A DNA stretch of 64,000 nt from Gavia stellata (lineage: Eukaryota; Chordata; Aves; Gaviiformes; Gaviidae), in the NCBI RefSeq assembly GCF_030936135.1, contig NC_082613.1, positions 1,054,001 through 1,118,000 on the forward strand. Direction: 5' to 3'. Position 1 is the stretch's first letter. The number at the start of each line of letters is the position of its first letter. The notes below the pieces were generated by a model. The model was not told the origin of the DNA. It saw nothing but the letters and a program-made list of their open reading frames with translations, and did no database searches. The translations under genes and the position numbers were made by a program. Positions 1 through 10,700 of the stretch are shown here, in pieces.

Positions 1-2394
1 GGATTTGGGAGCCTCGTCACCAGAGGCTGGTTTGCAATGTTAAGTCCTCCTCCTTCCACTCTCCTTTCTCCCTGGTCCACCCCTTATTGTGCTCGCTCGC
101 TTCAGTGTCTCAGAAGGCTCCGGTATTACCAGAACAGCTAAGATGCATCTTCCCCTGGCAGCTCGCTTGCTTCCTTCTGCTTCGGATCCATCTCCAGGCT
201 AATCCTGGGGGTGCAGAGCTGGCACGGGGCAGGCAGCAGAGGCAGGGAGGGGAGCGAGCGGCTGCGGAAGAGGGCACGCGAGGTTTTCATTTTCAGTCTG
301 TAAGTTCACTAGTGAGAACTGCAGGCGTCTCATTTCACTTAGTCCGGAGACCAGAACCAAATCTGGCCGAGGTGGCAGCTGCCGGGTGAGATCTGAGACC
401 CGGGTTTATCTGTTTGAGTGCTTAGTGAAGGGATCCTGAAGAAACGCTCTGTGTTCACAGATGCGCAGGGAAGGCACAAGCATGCAGTCGGTATTTGGAA
501 GGAAGTGGGATGATGCGTTTGCATCACATGAGGATGATAAGGTACTTCCCAGTCCATTAAAGAGGGTGTTTAACATCTCCAGGAATAAATACCTCTAAAT
601 CAACTTGACGAGATAACTCTCATTCAAGAGGCCTTTCCTTGGCTGGGGAAGATCGTTGTTCCCTGCTGTTAATTTTTAAGACATTTTGGAGCGCTAGAGA
701 AGCTCCCTAAACGCACCCTTACGCACAGAAGAAAAGGGAACACTGGCCGTACGCACAGTGAGGCACCCTGACCATAGCTGTTGGAAATCCGGGTTTCATC
801 TGCGCGACGAAGGCGTGCTCGCAGGTGTGCATCAGCCAAGCCCCTAGCAGAGGTGCAGCTTCTGCTGCAGAAGGGCTGTGCCTGGCAAGTTTAAATTCTG
901 CCCTAAATGACAGACTTTGTCCAGCCAAAAGCTGGGGAGGCAGGTCCGGCCGTCATAACAGTGTTCTTTCCTGGCAAAGACAGTTCAGCAAAACTTTCAT
1001 CCTTGGCCTCAATGGCTCGTGAGATGCAGGAGGTCAGATGATCAAACCATTTAGCCTGGTTTCAGACTCGTGTGAATGGCTTGCTTTCAGTGAAGGTCAA
1101 CTCATTTTTGTTATTGGAATTAACTCTGACGTTCCCAGCTAGTAAAAACTTAGGAGCTTTTATTTCCCGTTGTGTAGCTCTTTCAGTGTTTTTCCCAGCG
1201 TAGCTGCCTTACAGGTGAGCTTTGTGTTTGTTCAATGCAACGCTCAGTGCAAGCAAACAATTTGAGACCCCGACTTGGGCTGGCTGGAATCAGTCCTGCC
1301 ACTGCAGCTTTCCAATGAGATGTGATGCCAAGGCCCTGACTCGGCAGTTTTGGGGAAAATCACATTATTTTCTGTAAGAAAGGAGGTGGCATTGCCCAAT
1401 TCTGGTGATGCTAGGCACAATTCGTCCTCCTGAACTGCTCGGGTGTATTTAGTTGCTGCGTGAGACTGGTCCAGTCCGTTTTCCTCACTGGTAGCTGCGC
1501 ACCAGTGGAGAGAAACTGGTCCCCTTCCCACTCTCTGTTCCCTTCCCCGTGACGTTGTGCAGCTTAACTAAGGTCCTGGAGAAGTGCCTGGGGGCTGTTC
1601 AGAAGTTTATCTCACTCTGGGTGGAGCTGTGGTTGTCACGCTAGTGAGGGCTGGGTGGCATCAAGCAGGAGCAGGGCACGGCGGACCAGGTGTGGACAAG
1701 GCGGTAGGAGCCTGCGGCGGGAGCGCCCGGGAGGAAGGATGGGTCGGTGACACGTGGCTGGGGAGCGTGGAGTCCCCATGGCTGGTGACAGTGACTGCAC
1801 GGAGCTCAGCACTGCACGGACGTGGCCGTCGGGTCCCGCGCCGGCTGGCCGACACAAAGCCCGTGTGGGCTCCCCGCTCGCTCCGCAGCAAGGCTCTTCT
1901 GCGCTGGGGCTGGTCCACCCATGGGTAGTGAGGACGGATTGCACTCCGCCGCGCGCACCTACCCCCGGCGCACGTTCTCCAGTGGCGCAGGCCGAGTAGC
2001 CTACCAAAGCCGAACTGCTTTAGCCTGTTTCTGGGAACACTGAAGGAGTGGGGCCAGAAACCACATTATCTGTCTTTAATTCACCATTTCTTCCAAGTAC
2101 CTCCCGTATTTGGTGAGGAGAGTTGCTGCCCATTCCCTGCGCGGTAACCAGCACCAAAGGCAGCTGTTCCCAGGAGAACTGGAGACAAAAGTTTTGGTTC
2201 AGGTCCTGTAAAGCGGGGCTAGGAAACATTCCCAGGGGATAATGTAAAGGCCGGTACCGCAAATGGATGAAAGCATTTAACGTCCACGGAAGAGTCTCAT
2301 GGATCCAGTTAACTTTATCCTGTACTGGGGAAAGCTTCGCATGGTGAGGTTTTCTGCACCGTCTCCCAAGCTCGGGTGCTGACGTGCTGTATGT

Positions 2395-2525
2395 TGACTT
2401 TGATCAAGTCACACAAATGGCTGTTTCTTAATTGCCTTCTCCCTTTAAAAAGGGGATAATACCTTAGAGAGACTTCTGAGGTCTCGCTCACTAATAAAGC
2501 TCTTCAAGAGCTCGGATGGCAACTA
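2395..2525. repeat. MIR-like ancient SINE relic (a)
   Basis: Landmarks in the order of a MIR/CORE-SINE 3' half are seen: ATCAAGTCACACAAATGGC, then TTTAAAAAGGGGATAATACC, then CACTAATAAAGCTCTTCAAG. Identification is by recall of the MIR layout only. Confidence 0.55.
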
Positions 2526-3504
2526 CTTTGAGAGTGCGAACTATTATTAATGATTTCCGTTATTATAGAAGATGAAGCTGTGTGGTTCAGCTTTTTAACC
2601 TTGAATCGTGTGCTTGCTTTTGTTTCCGCTGCTGTTAAACCTGCGCAGGCAGGCTTGCACCTTGCCTGGTTGCACAGATTCCGAAGTCCCACATCACGAG
2701 CTTTGTGTGCGCAAAGGGAGCGTGCGTATCTCCGAGGAGTCCGTTTCACTCACAAAGATGGATTCTGAAACAGGCGGCGTGGCTTGAGAATGGCCAAAAA
2801 TGGGTTTAGTGGTGGTTCTGTTTATGTTGCCTCAATTCTGATTTGAGTGGCCAAGAGATAAGCTGTGAGGGTCACCCTCGATGTGTAACGCAATGCAGAC
2901 GTTCCTGCCGATGCTGTGGGTTTAGGCTTTGGCAAGAAATGTTAGGGGATATTTGACCACGATTGACCCGTCCCTTCAAACACCCATTCCCTGTACTCCA
3001 GAGGAAGGCAAATTCCATCCACAGAAGCAATTCCTTTCCTGCTCCTTTACTTGGCAGTGACTGGCGTACCCCGGGAAGTGTGGAGCTGTATTTCCTTTCC
3101 ATCTCTTGGTCTTGGCTCCCCGGAAAAAAAAGCCTTTTATTCACGCATATGCCAGATTCTAACAACCGCTACTTTTATGGAAGGAGCGACCAAGATGCAG
3201 CGGGAATACAGCCCTCAGCCCACAACAAATCTGGTCTACGACAAAGTTGCCCAAATCTTTACTCTCCTTTTTTTCCTGGCTCTGTTCTGGCTGCCAGATA
3301 AGTTAAAATAAGTTGTTGATAAAAGCTGTGTATCCCCCTCGTGCCACGCGACTGGGGCCCTCCTTCAGCAACTCTTGTGCAGCGCCGTCCCTCTTGCCCC
3401 CCTTCCCTGCCTGGCCTCGCCCCTGAGAGATTCGCGTGTTAATGCTTATTACCCAGTAGGGTTTGATGGGCACGGAGGACCCAATGCAGGAGGTCCCATT
3501 TGTT

Positions 3505-3640
3505 ATTTAACCTACTTTTCAGAGGCACAAGAACATCAAGTGACTCGCACAAGGTCGCGCGTGAGTCAGTGACTCCTCTGGCACGATGGCTGGATCCTGC
3601 TGTCCCCTGCTCTCACCACTAGATCCCAGTGCCCACACTC
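3505..3640. repeat. MIR-like ancient SINE relic (b), opposite orientation
   Basis: CAGAGGCACAAGAACATCAA, GTGACTCGCACAAGGTCGCG and CTGCTCTCACCACTAGATCC follow the order of the complementary strand of a MIR element (cagaggcac, agtgacttgcccaaggtcac, ctctaaccactag). Confidence 0.6.
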
Positions 3641-4048
3641 AGCAACAACACAACTATTCAGTTAAGCTCCTACAGTGCCTTAAATGTAGTTTGTTCCTGG
3701 GTTTGACAGCAGCCCCAGTATTCGTGTGGAGCCTTGCCTTAGGAAATTACGACAGATGAGGTCAGGGCATCGTTAGCGGTGCCCTTGGAAGCATCACTGC
3801 CTGGTCTGCAGGCAGGCTGCGGTGCAGGGGCCGTTGCAGCCAGGACATGGCTTTCCGCTGGACCTGCAGCTCAGGCTCTGGTGGCATCCGACGGGACCCT
3901 GTCCCGGCAAGCACAGCCTGGCGGGGAGCCCCGGGTTTTCCTCATGGGCAGATATGTGTCCGTGTGAAGGGGTTTGCAGGGACCAGAAAGAATGAACACG
4001 TTGCGAGGAGAGAGGGAAGGAAGAGACTTATGAATAATGTATTTGATG

Positions 4049-4071
4049 TATATTATATATATAATATAATA
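4049..4071. repeat. Short TA-rich microsatellite
   Basis: TATATTATATATATAATATA-type sequence in the upstream non-coding DNA. Confidence 0.8.
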
Positions 4072-4525
4072 GCAGTAGTACTGGTTTATTATGGTGGCGT
4101 TTTTTTAACATGTAATCCCATAAGGCACTTACCCCTGTTCCTGACAACTTGATAAATTATTATTACCAATTCTGTATCTAATTGCCAGTTATTTCCCCCT
4201 AGATAATTCGAATCCGAAAAATACCCCCTAGAAAGGAGCTTGGCGTGCTGTTTCCCAAAGCTTCCCTAGCTGTTTCTGGAGGCAGCCCCTCTTCCGCCGG
4301 TGAGCCCCACTTCTGCCAGCCTCGTGACCCCGAGCACTGGCACAAACAATTGCATTTCTGTTGGGCTCATGACCCCACTTGTAACGGCGGTGACCCCCCT
4401 TGGGGTCAGGACCCTTCCCCTGTGCGGGGAACAGCTCCTGCCCAGCAGCTATTGCTGAAGTGCTGTTCCTCCCTCGCTCCCTGTGTGGACGCGGCTGTTT
4501 GGCACTAAGTTTGCCGATGTGAAAT

Positions 4526-4560
4526 TTAGGTTAATCCGTTTCCAAAGTGGATTAACCTAA
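4526..4560. other. Perfect 12-bp inverted repeat with 11-base loop
   Basis: TTAGGTTAATCC at 4526-4537 and its exact reverse complement at 4549-4560 are separated by GTTTCCAAAGT. Each arm contains TAATCC, the core of K50-type homeodomain sites (OTX/PITX class). Confidence 0.85.
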
Positions 4561-5329
4561 CCCACACAAAGGCACTTAGTATAAAATAAGAGTGTCCACA
4601 TGGTGAGGCAGCACAGAACAGTGACTGTGCTTCACACACCCTGGCCGGTTTGCGTCCCCTGCGAGCTCTCCAAACAGAGGGGCAGGCGCCTGGCTCCCAG
4701 GGGGATGTGCTCTCCTAAATGGCTTTAAGCGGTCTAGCTCGAAGCCGAAGGGAGCGCAAGGCGTAAACAAAGCCCAGCAATGGGAAGGGGTTAAAAGCCC
4801 GCTCCACTGCGGTCCACGGCAAGTCTCCTGTTCACCTTAAATGGTCAGGATTTTATTTTAGCTTCAGGGAGGAGCAGCAGCCATTGAGCTGGAAGCCAGC
4901 GCAGAGCAGGCCCCTGTGGCTGGGGGCTCGCAGCCTGCTGCCCTCCCGGCCGGCCGCTTCCTGCGGGAACGTGGGAGGCCCCCGGGGCTCCGCTCTCGCC
5001 CTTCAGCCTCCGGCTCCATAGATCAACCTGGAGGAGGTGGAAACGCAGTACCGAGTGATACCCATTGTCACCTCTGGCCTCGCATCTTCCCGAGCTGCCC
5101 CTGCTCCCTTGCGCGCTTTCCCTGGTGGCGAAGTGGTTAACGCCGGAGTCGAAAACATCATAATTGGACATCCGCACTAACAAGCCATAAACACGAATGT
5201 GGCAGTTCCCATCCTCGGCTCTGGCACCGGCCTACCTCAGGCTCCGCCGCTGGATCCGTTACACTTGGTTTATTTCGTAAAAATTTCCTTCGTAACCATT
5301 AAACAGCAAGAGACGTGAAATAGGCCGGG

Positions 5330-7750
5330 GAGAGGGATGCCGAGGCGCTGGCGCCCATCGCGGCGATCCCCAACCAGGCGGGAGGTCACCGACCCGCTGC
5401 CCCCGGGGCCCTGCCTGGGAGCAGGTACCATCCTGGGGGATGCCAGGACAGCACGTGTGCCCGCCCGGCGCCGGGTCACAGCATCCCCAGCCCAGAGCCA
5501 GGTCACGGCATCCCCAACCGGGAGCCAGGTCGTGGCATCCCCAGCCCTCCCGGGAGCTGGCAGCACGGTGCCCTGCGCAGGGCTGTGCTGGGGGCACGGC
5601 GGAGCCGCCGATTTAACAACAGCCGGGATCCAACGTTCAGGCAGAGGCTGCAGCGCTGAGTGATGCTGCTGCTGGCAGAGCAGGGTCCTCTTCTGCTCCC
5701 ACGGCGCGACAGGGAGAATCCTCTGAAACAAAAGGATTCAGCAGCGGAGGCAGCGCGGGGCCCGGGCGCCGCTGCGCCCCGCGAGCGCGGGGAAGGGTAC
5801 GGGGGCACCCAGCCCGCTCCCCGGGTTCTTGCTGCCGGGGTCCCGTAACTCGCGCCCCGCGGCGCGGAGAAGCGCCGGCGCTGCCCGGGCCGGAGCTCCG
5901 GGGCCGGGCTCAGCCGGGCGTCCCCGGGCGGGCTGCGGGTCACCGGGCCGGGCCGGGCCGGGCGGGTTGCAGCCCCCCGGGGCCGGGCCGAGCTGAGGGT
6001 CCCCGCCTGGGCTGCAGCCCCCCGGGCCGTGCCGAGCGGAGGATGCCGGGCGGGTTGCATCCCCGCGGCCGAGCCGTGCCGGGCCGTGCCGGGCCGTGCC
6101 GCCGGCCGTGCATTCTCGCGGCTCTCCAGCAGGCGCCCGGCCCTGGACATTGTCTCTTCCTCCGGAGGAAGGGCCCTCCCCGGCCCTCCACAATGTGCTC
6201 TTCCAGGCGCGGCTCCCCGCGCCCCCCGCCGCGCCCGGCCCGGTGCGCCCGCCCCCCGCGGCCCCGCTCCCCTTCCCCGCCCCCTCCGCCCGCGGCCGGG
6301 CCCCGCTCGCCCCCCTCCGCCTCCCCGGCCCCCCCCCCGGGAGCCGGGAGTGACGCGCTCCGCAGCGCCGGCCCCTCTCCCCGGGCAGCAGCTGGTTGTC
6401 AGCCTCTCCGGAGCGCCGCCAGCCCGGGCCCCCTCCCTCCGTCCCTCCGTCCCTCCGCCCCGCGCTCCCAGCCGCGCCGCCGGGCTGGCGCAGGCCGGCA
6501 GGCCCCGGGCCCCGCTCCAGGTAGGCGCCCGCCCGCGGGGCCCCGGTCCCGGGGCGGGGGGTGGGGGGGGGGATGCGCGGGGCGCGGGGGCTCCACGCGG
6601 CCGCGGCGCTGCGGGGCGGGGGGGGGGGGGGGGGGGCACTGGCGGGCGGGGCGGGGCGGGGCGGGGGGGGGGGCGGCCGCGGGGCCCGGCCCCAACTCCG
6701 GGGGGAGCGGCCGCGCCGCCCCGCTTCCCCGGGAAGTTGCGGGTCGCCCGCCCGGCTGGCCGGCGGCGGGGGGGGAGGTTGGCGCGTCCTTCCCCGCGCC
6801 CGGCGCGGCTCCCCCTTCCCCGGAAGAGCACAAAAGCGCAGAAGAAAGTGGGAGGAGGCGGCGGCGGGAGCGCTCCGGCCCCATCAATTCCCGGGCACCG
6901 GCCCCGCGCCGCCGCCGCCATCGCCGCGCCGCCCGCCCCGGCCCCGGCCCCGGCCCCGGGCGGGGATTGTGCTGGAAATAGCCGCCTCCCTGGAGGTAAA
7001 GCCCTACTTACGTGTCAATCCCCGCCGCACGCTGAGCCCCGTGCGGCAGCCCCGGCTCCGCGCACACGCGCGGGCAGGTCTCCATCGCGGGGGTATTTAT
7101 TTACCTGCGGGCGGAGGGGCGCGGGGGGCGGGACGCGGACGGGGACGCTCGCCCGGCTGCCGGCAGCGCGCTGCCGCGGGGAGACACGCGTGGGAACCGC
7201 GTCCCGGCGCGGGGAACGCCGGGTCCTCCGCGGCGTGGGGGGCCCCCGGCCGCTCGCCCCGCAGTGCTGCTCCGCTCGCCCCCCCCCCCCCAAAGGCGAC
7301 ACCCCCCCGCCACCCCCCCCGCCACCCGCGGAAGAGCAAAGTGCCCCTTCACGCCGCGCGGGTTCTTGCGTGTCGAGGCACCATCCCCGCCTCGCGTGGA
7401 AAAGCGAACGCCTGCCCGGCTGGCAGCGGCTCCAGGCGCTGGGGAGGCGGCTGCGGGGCAGCGGGGGGGGCCGGGCCGGGCGGGTGCCCCCGCGGCCCCG
7501 CGTTCAGCACCGCCCCGCTGAACAGCAGGAGCGCGGGGCAGCGGCGGCGGGAGGGGCTGCCCGGGCCGCCCCCCGCCCTGCCCGGGCCGCCCCCCGCCCT
7601 GCCCGGCACCCCTCCGCTCGGGGCGGCGGGAGGGGCGCGGGGCTTCCCCGCAGGAGGCTGCTGGAGCAGGGGGAGCGGGAGGCGGTGGCGGTCCTCCCTT
7701 CCTCTTCCATTTGCCGTTCGCCTTTTGAATTAACTCTTCGGCCCGTTTCT
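5330..7750. promoter_or_regulatory. CpG island, candidate internal promoter of NOL4L
   Basis: This interval is extremely GC- and CpG-rich, with dense GGGCGG boxes on both strands and G runs of up to 19 (6618-6636). It lies 5 kb upstream of the exon holding the short-form NOL4L start. Two strong splice donors on the plus strand follow it: CAG before GTAGGC at 6521 and GAG before GTAAAG at 6996. Either could end a non-coding first exon spliced to 12776. Human NOL4L also makes a short form whose ORF starts in that exon. The long open frames here on both strands are a by-product of base composition. A promoter is inferred, not shown. Confidence 0.6.
5471..5551. repeat. 27-bp tandem repeat, three units
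   Basis: Three imperfect 27-bp units share the core GGTCACRGCATCCCCARCC, at the left edge of the CpG island. Confidence 0.85.
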
Positions 7751-10700
7751 GGGAACTAAGGAACCCTGGGGTTTGCCGCGTCCCGTAGGAATCAGCAGAA
7801 ATCGCAGAAAACGAGGACGTGGGTGACCTGACAAAGGGCGCTGGGGATGTTCGGTTCGGCGTGTGAATCGCACACGCGAGTAGGCAGCGCAGTCACAGCT
7901 CGCCGCCGCCACAGCCAGCGTACACCCCTGCGCTTTAGGGCTTCTCGGGCTCTTTGAAGCAATGACCACCACAGTATTTGTGGCTGCAATATCAATCTTT
8001 GACCTGGAGTGTTTTATCTTCCATTAGTAAGCCTTTCTCTGCGCTGAACTGGTTAAGTTAGGGTCAAATCTGGTTCAATACCTTCTTGGCATGCTCAGAG
8101 GGCCGGGTTTAAACAGTTGCTGAGACGGAGATGAGGCTGCCTTCCTGAGAGCTCGTCCCCGAGCACCGTGCTGCTGCTGCGCCTGGCAGTGCTCTGCCTC
8201 GGCCAGGTTTGGCAGGTCTGGGGGCTGCCCGTGGCGGGCAGGTCGCGGCTGGCACGGCGGTGGAGCAGCTCCGGGGGCTGGCAGTCACGCGTTGCCTTTT
8301 GTTGACTCTAAAAACACGGCTGCTTCTGGTGGGAAGCTGAACGTGGCTGCGAGATTGCACGGCGCACAGCCTCGGTTCCTGCTCCGCGGAAGGAAATCCC
8401 ATCGGGATAGTAGGCTGTGGCGTGAAAGGACACGTTTTAAAATAAAAGGACTCAAAGAGAGAAAATAAACCACCCTGAGACTCGGAGCCTGGAATATTAA
8501 GCGTGAGGCACGGCGTGTAGATGACTGGAGAGAGACTTGCAAGGCAGTCCCCGAGAAACTGAGCCTGGCTGTAAAATAAGCAGGTTACCGATAGCCTTGC
8601 ATATATTGACGAGATACGGTTGTAAGAGTAGCTTCCCCCCCTGCCCTGCTCCAGCCCGTGCTACGGGAGGTTGCTCTCCAGGAAGGAGAGCCGCCGGTGA
8701 AGAAACGTGTAGCAGTTACAGCCTTGCAGTCCAGAGGTCTTGAGTGTGTTCCTGCATCTGCCAGCGACTCGCTGTGTTCCTGGACCAGCCAGGGCGGCTG
8801 TCAGTACCCGGGGTTTCCAGCTCTATAATAGGAAGAATACTTTTCTAACTCGGAGGGAAGTCGAGAGGCTCGGCGGACGCGTGCACGCGCGGTGCTTGAA
8901 GATTGGTGACTGGAAAGTGGGACAGAAACGCCGAGTGTGAGTCCTGCACATGTGAGTGTCTGCCTTCGCCGGTTAGAAAATACTGGCTGCGAGCGTCTGC
9001 AGAGCAGCTGTGAATGTTGGACTGTAGATAAGGAGAGGAGCAAGGATGTTGTTTTCCAAACCCTGCGCGGTGCCGGGAGCCCTGCTCCGATGTTTGGGTG
9101 TGGCCTGTGAATGCACCAGCAGGATCCGACTTCCCCTTGCAGAAGAGGAGCTGCACGCACATTGCCTGACCCTTGATCGCTCAATCCCTTGAACGTTGGA
9201 AACAAAGCGATGGGACTTTACTGCGGGGTGAGGAGATCTCTCCGGAGAGCTGGCGAAGGCAGGAAGGAGGAGGGCGGCAGCGGCAGTGCCGGGGTTCGGG
9301 GTTCGGCTCTGGGCTAGCTGGTTGGGGCAGCCACTGTCACTTCCACCTGTGCCACGAGTGGCGTGGAACTGGGGACAAGGCGGCCGGTCCTGAGACAGGC
9401 GCTGGTAATGGATTGCGTTCTGTTTTCTAATGAAAGTTTCATTTGAAGTTTGTTTACAGGAAAGAAGAAATTAGCAGAGAGAATTCTCCTGAGAACCCAG
9501 AGAGGAAAAAGAATGAGCTGCCTGACTTGCAAGCCAAAAGAGGGTGGAAGGGTAGATTAGATTTACCGTATTGCTCCGAGTCGTAGCTGTTACTGCTGTT
9601 GAGAAACGCTTCCTTGTTTGGCTGGACGGTGGAGCCTGCTTCGAGGCTCAGCCCTCAGCCAGGTTACTGGCATCCAGGGGAAATTCAGAGCTGCCCGCCC
9701 AGCCAGAAATTTTGATCCCGCTCTGGTGTCCCGTGTTTTGATGCCGGGACACGGGCTGTGCTGCCGTTCTGCCGCTCCAGCAGACTGAAATGGGGCTGCT
9801 CCTGGGCCGGGGCCGGGCAGTCAGGGCTCCGGGCATTGCTGCCGGGGCCTCCCGTCCCCGGGATTGTCCCTGGCGTGAGGGGGACAGTGCCAGGAGTCAC
9901 TGCTGGCACTGATAGGCAGCGTGAGGAGGTCACAACGCTCAGCCTCTGGTCTCCGAGGCGTGTCCTGAGGAGGGGACTGGCTGGTGGCCCCTGGTGTCCC
10001 AGCGAGCAGCGAGGGATGCAGCCGAGGGGCAGCGGAGGATGCCAGAGCCGCAGTGATGGGGGCGGCCAGAGCCGCGCTCAAAGTTGGCCTTTCTCTTGCT
10101 TTAGGGAAGCGGCCCAAAGGTGTGAGGAGCTCCCGGGGCACCACAGCGTGGGCAGAGCTGCGGGGGCTGCCCCGAGCCGGCAGCCAGCAGATGCTCTCTC
10201 GGCAGTTCCCACCACTGGCTTCCGCGGCTCCCCGCTGCCGTGAAGGGTTCACCCCGACACCGCCTGCACAGTGGGCTTTGCATTCCCTTGGGGGGTGGGC
10301 TGTGCTGCGGGAGCTGTGCGCTGCCGGGAAGTTTGTCCCGTTGGCGTTTTGGCCAAGGCTGTTAGTGCTGGGAAGCGGAAAGCTCTGGCTGGAGAGCAGG
10401 GGGTGACACTGGGGATGCGGGGACAGGGCGGCCTGGCAGGGTCCCGCAGCAGCAGCCCACACTTTCTGCTGGTGGCTGGATCCGGGACTCATGAACGTGC
10501 GACGGCCTTGTTTGACTTGAGTCATTTATAGCTTATCAGTTTCTGGTTTGATATCCAGAGTATTTCTAATAATAGGCAAATGTTATTGCACCTCGAGAGA
10601 CTTGTACACATTTATAAAGCACTTTACATAGCATGTGCATGCGAGGCATCCTTCATGTCACTGCTTTTCCACCATGCGTGAGTGCATGGAGAGCGTGATG

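Larger units (their letters stand above)
1..5329. other. No coding exon recognised; probable NOL4L long-form intron or upstream DNA
   Basis: No conserved exon was recognised. The NOL4 N-terminal exons (in the paralogue ending LLNSQQ) are absent, so they must lie left of the window. The stretch contains two MIR-like SINE relics (about 2395-2525 and 3505-3640), a short AT-rich microsatellite (about 4049-4071) and a perfect hairpin (4526-4560). Confidence 0.6.

Noticed and set aside
5503-7759. Long overlapping open frames on both strands (472 codons minus, 576 codons plus) in the CpG island
   Set aside because: They consist of Pro, Arg, Gly and Ala low-complexity sequence forced by GC content, overlap each other on opposite strands and show no domain.
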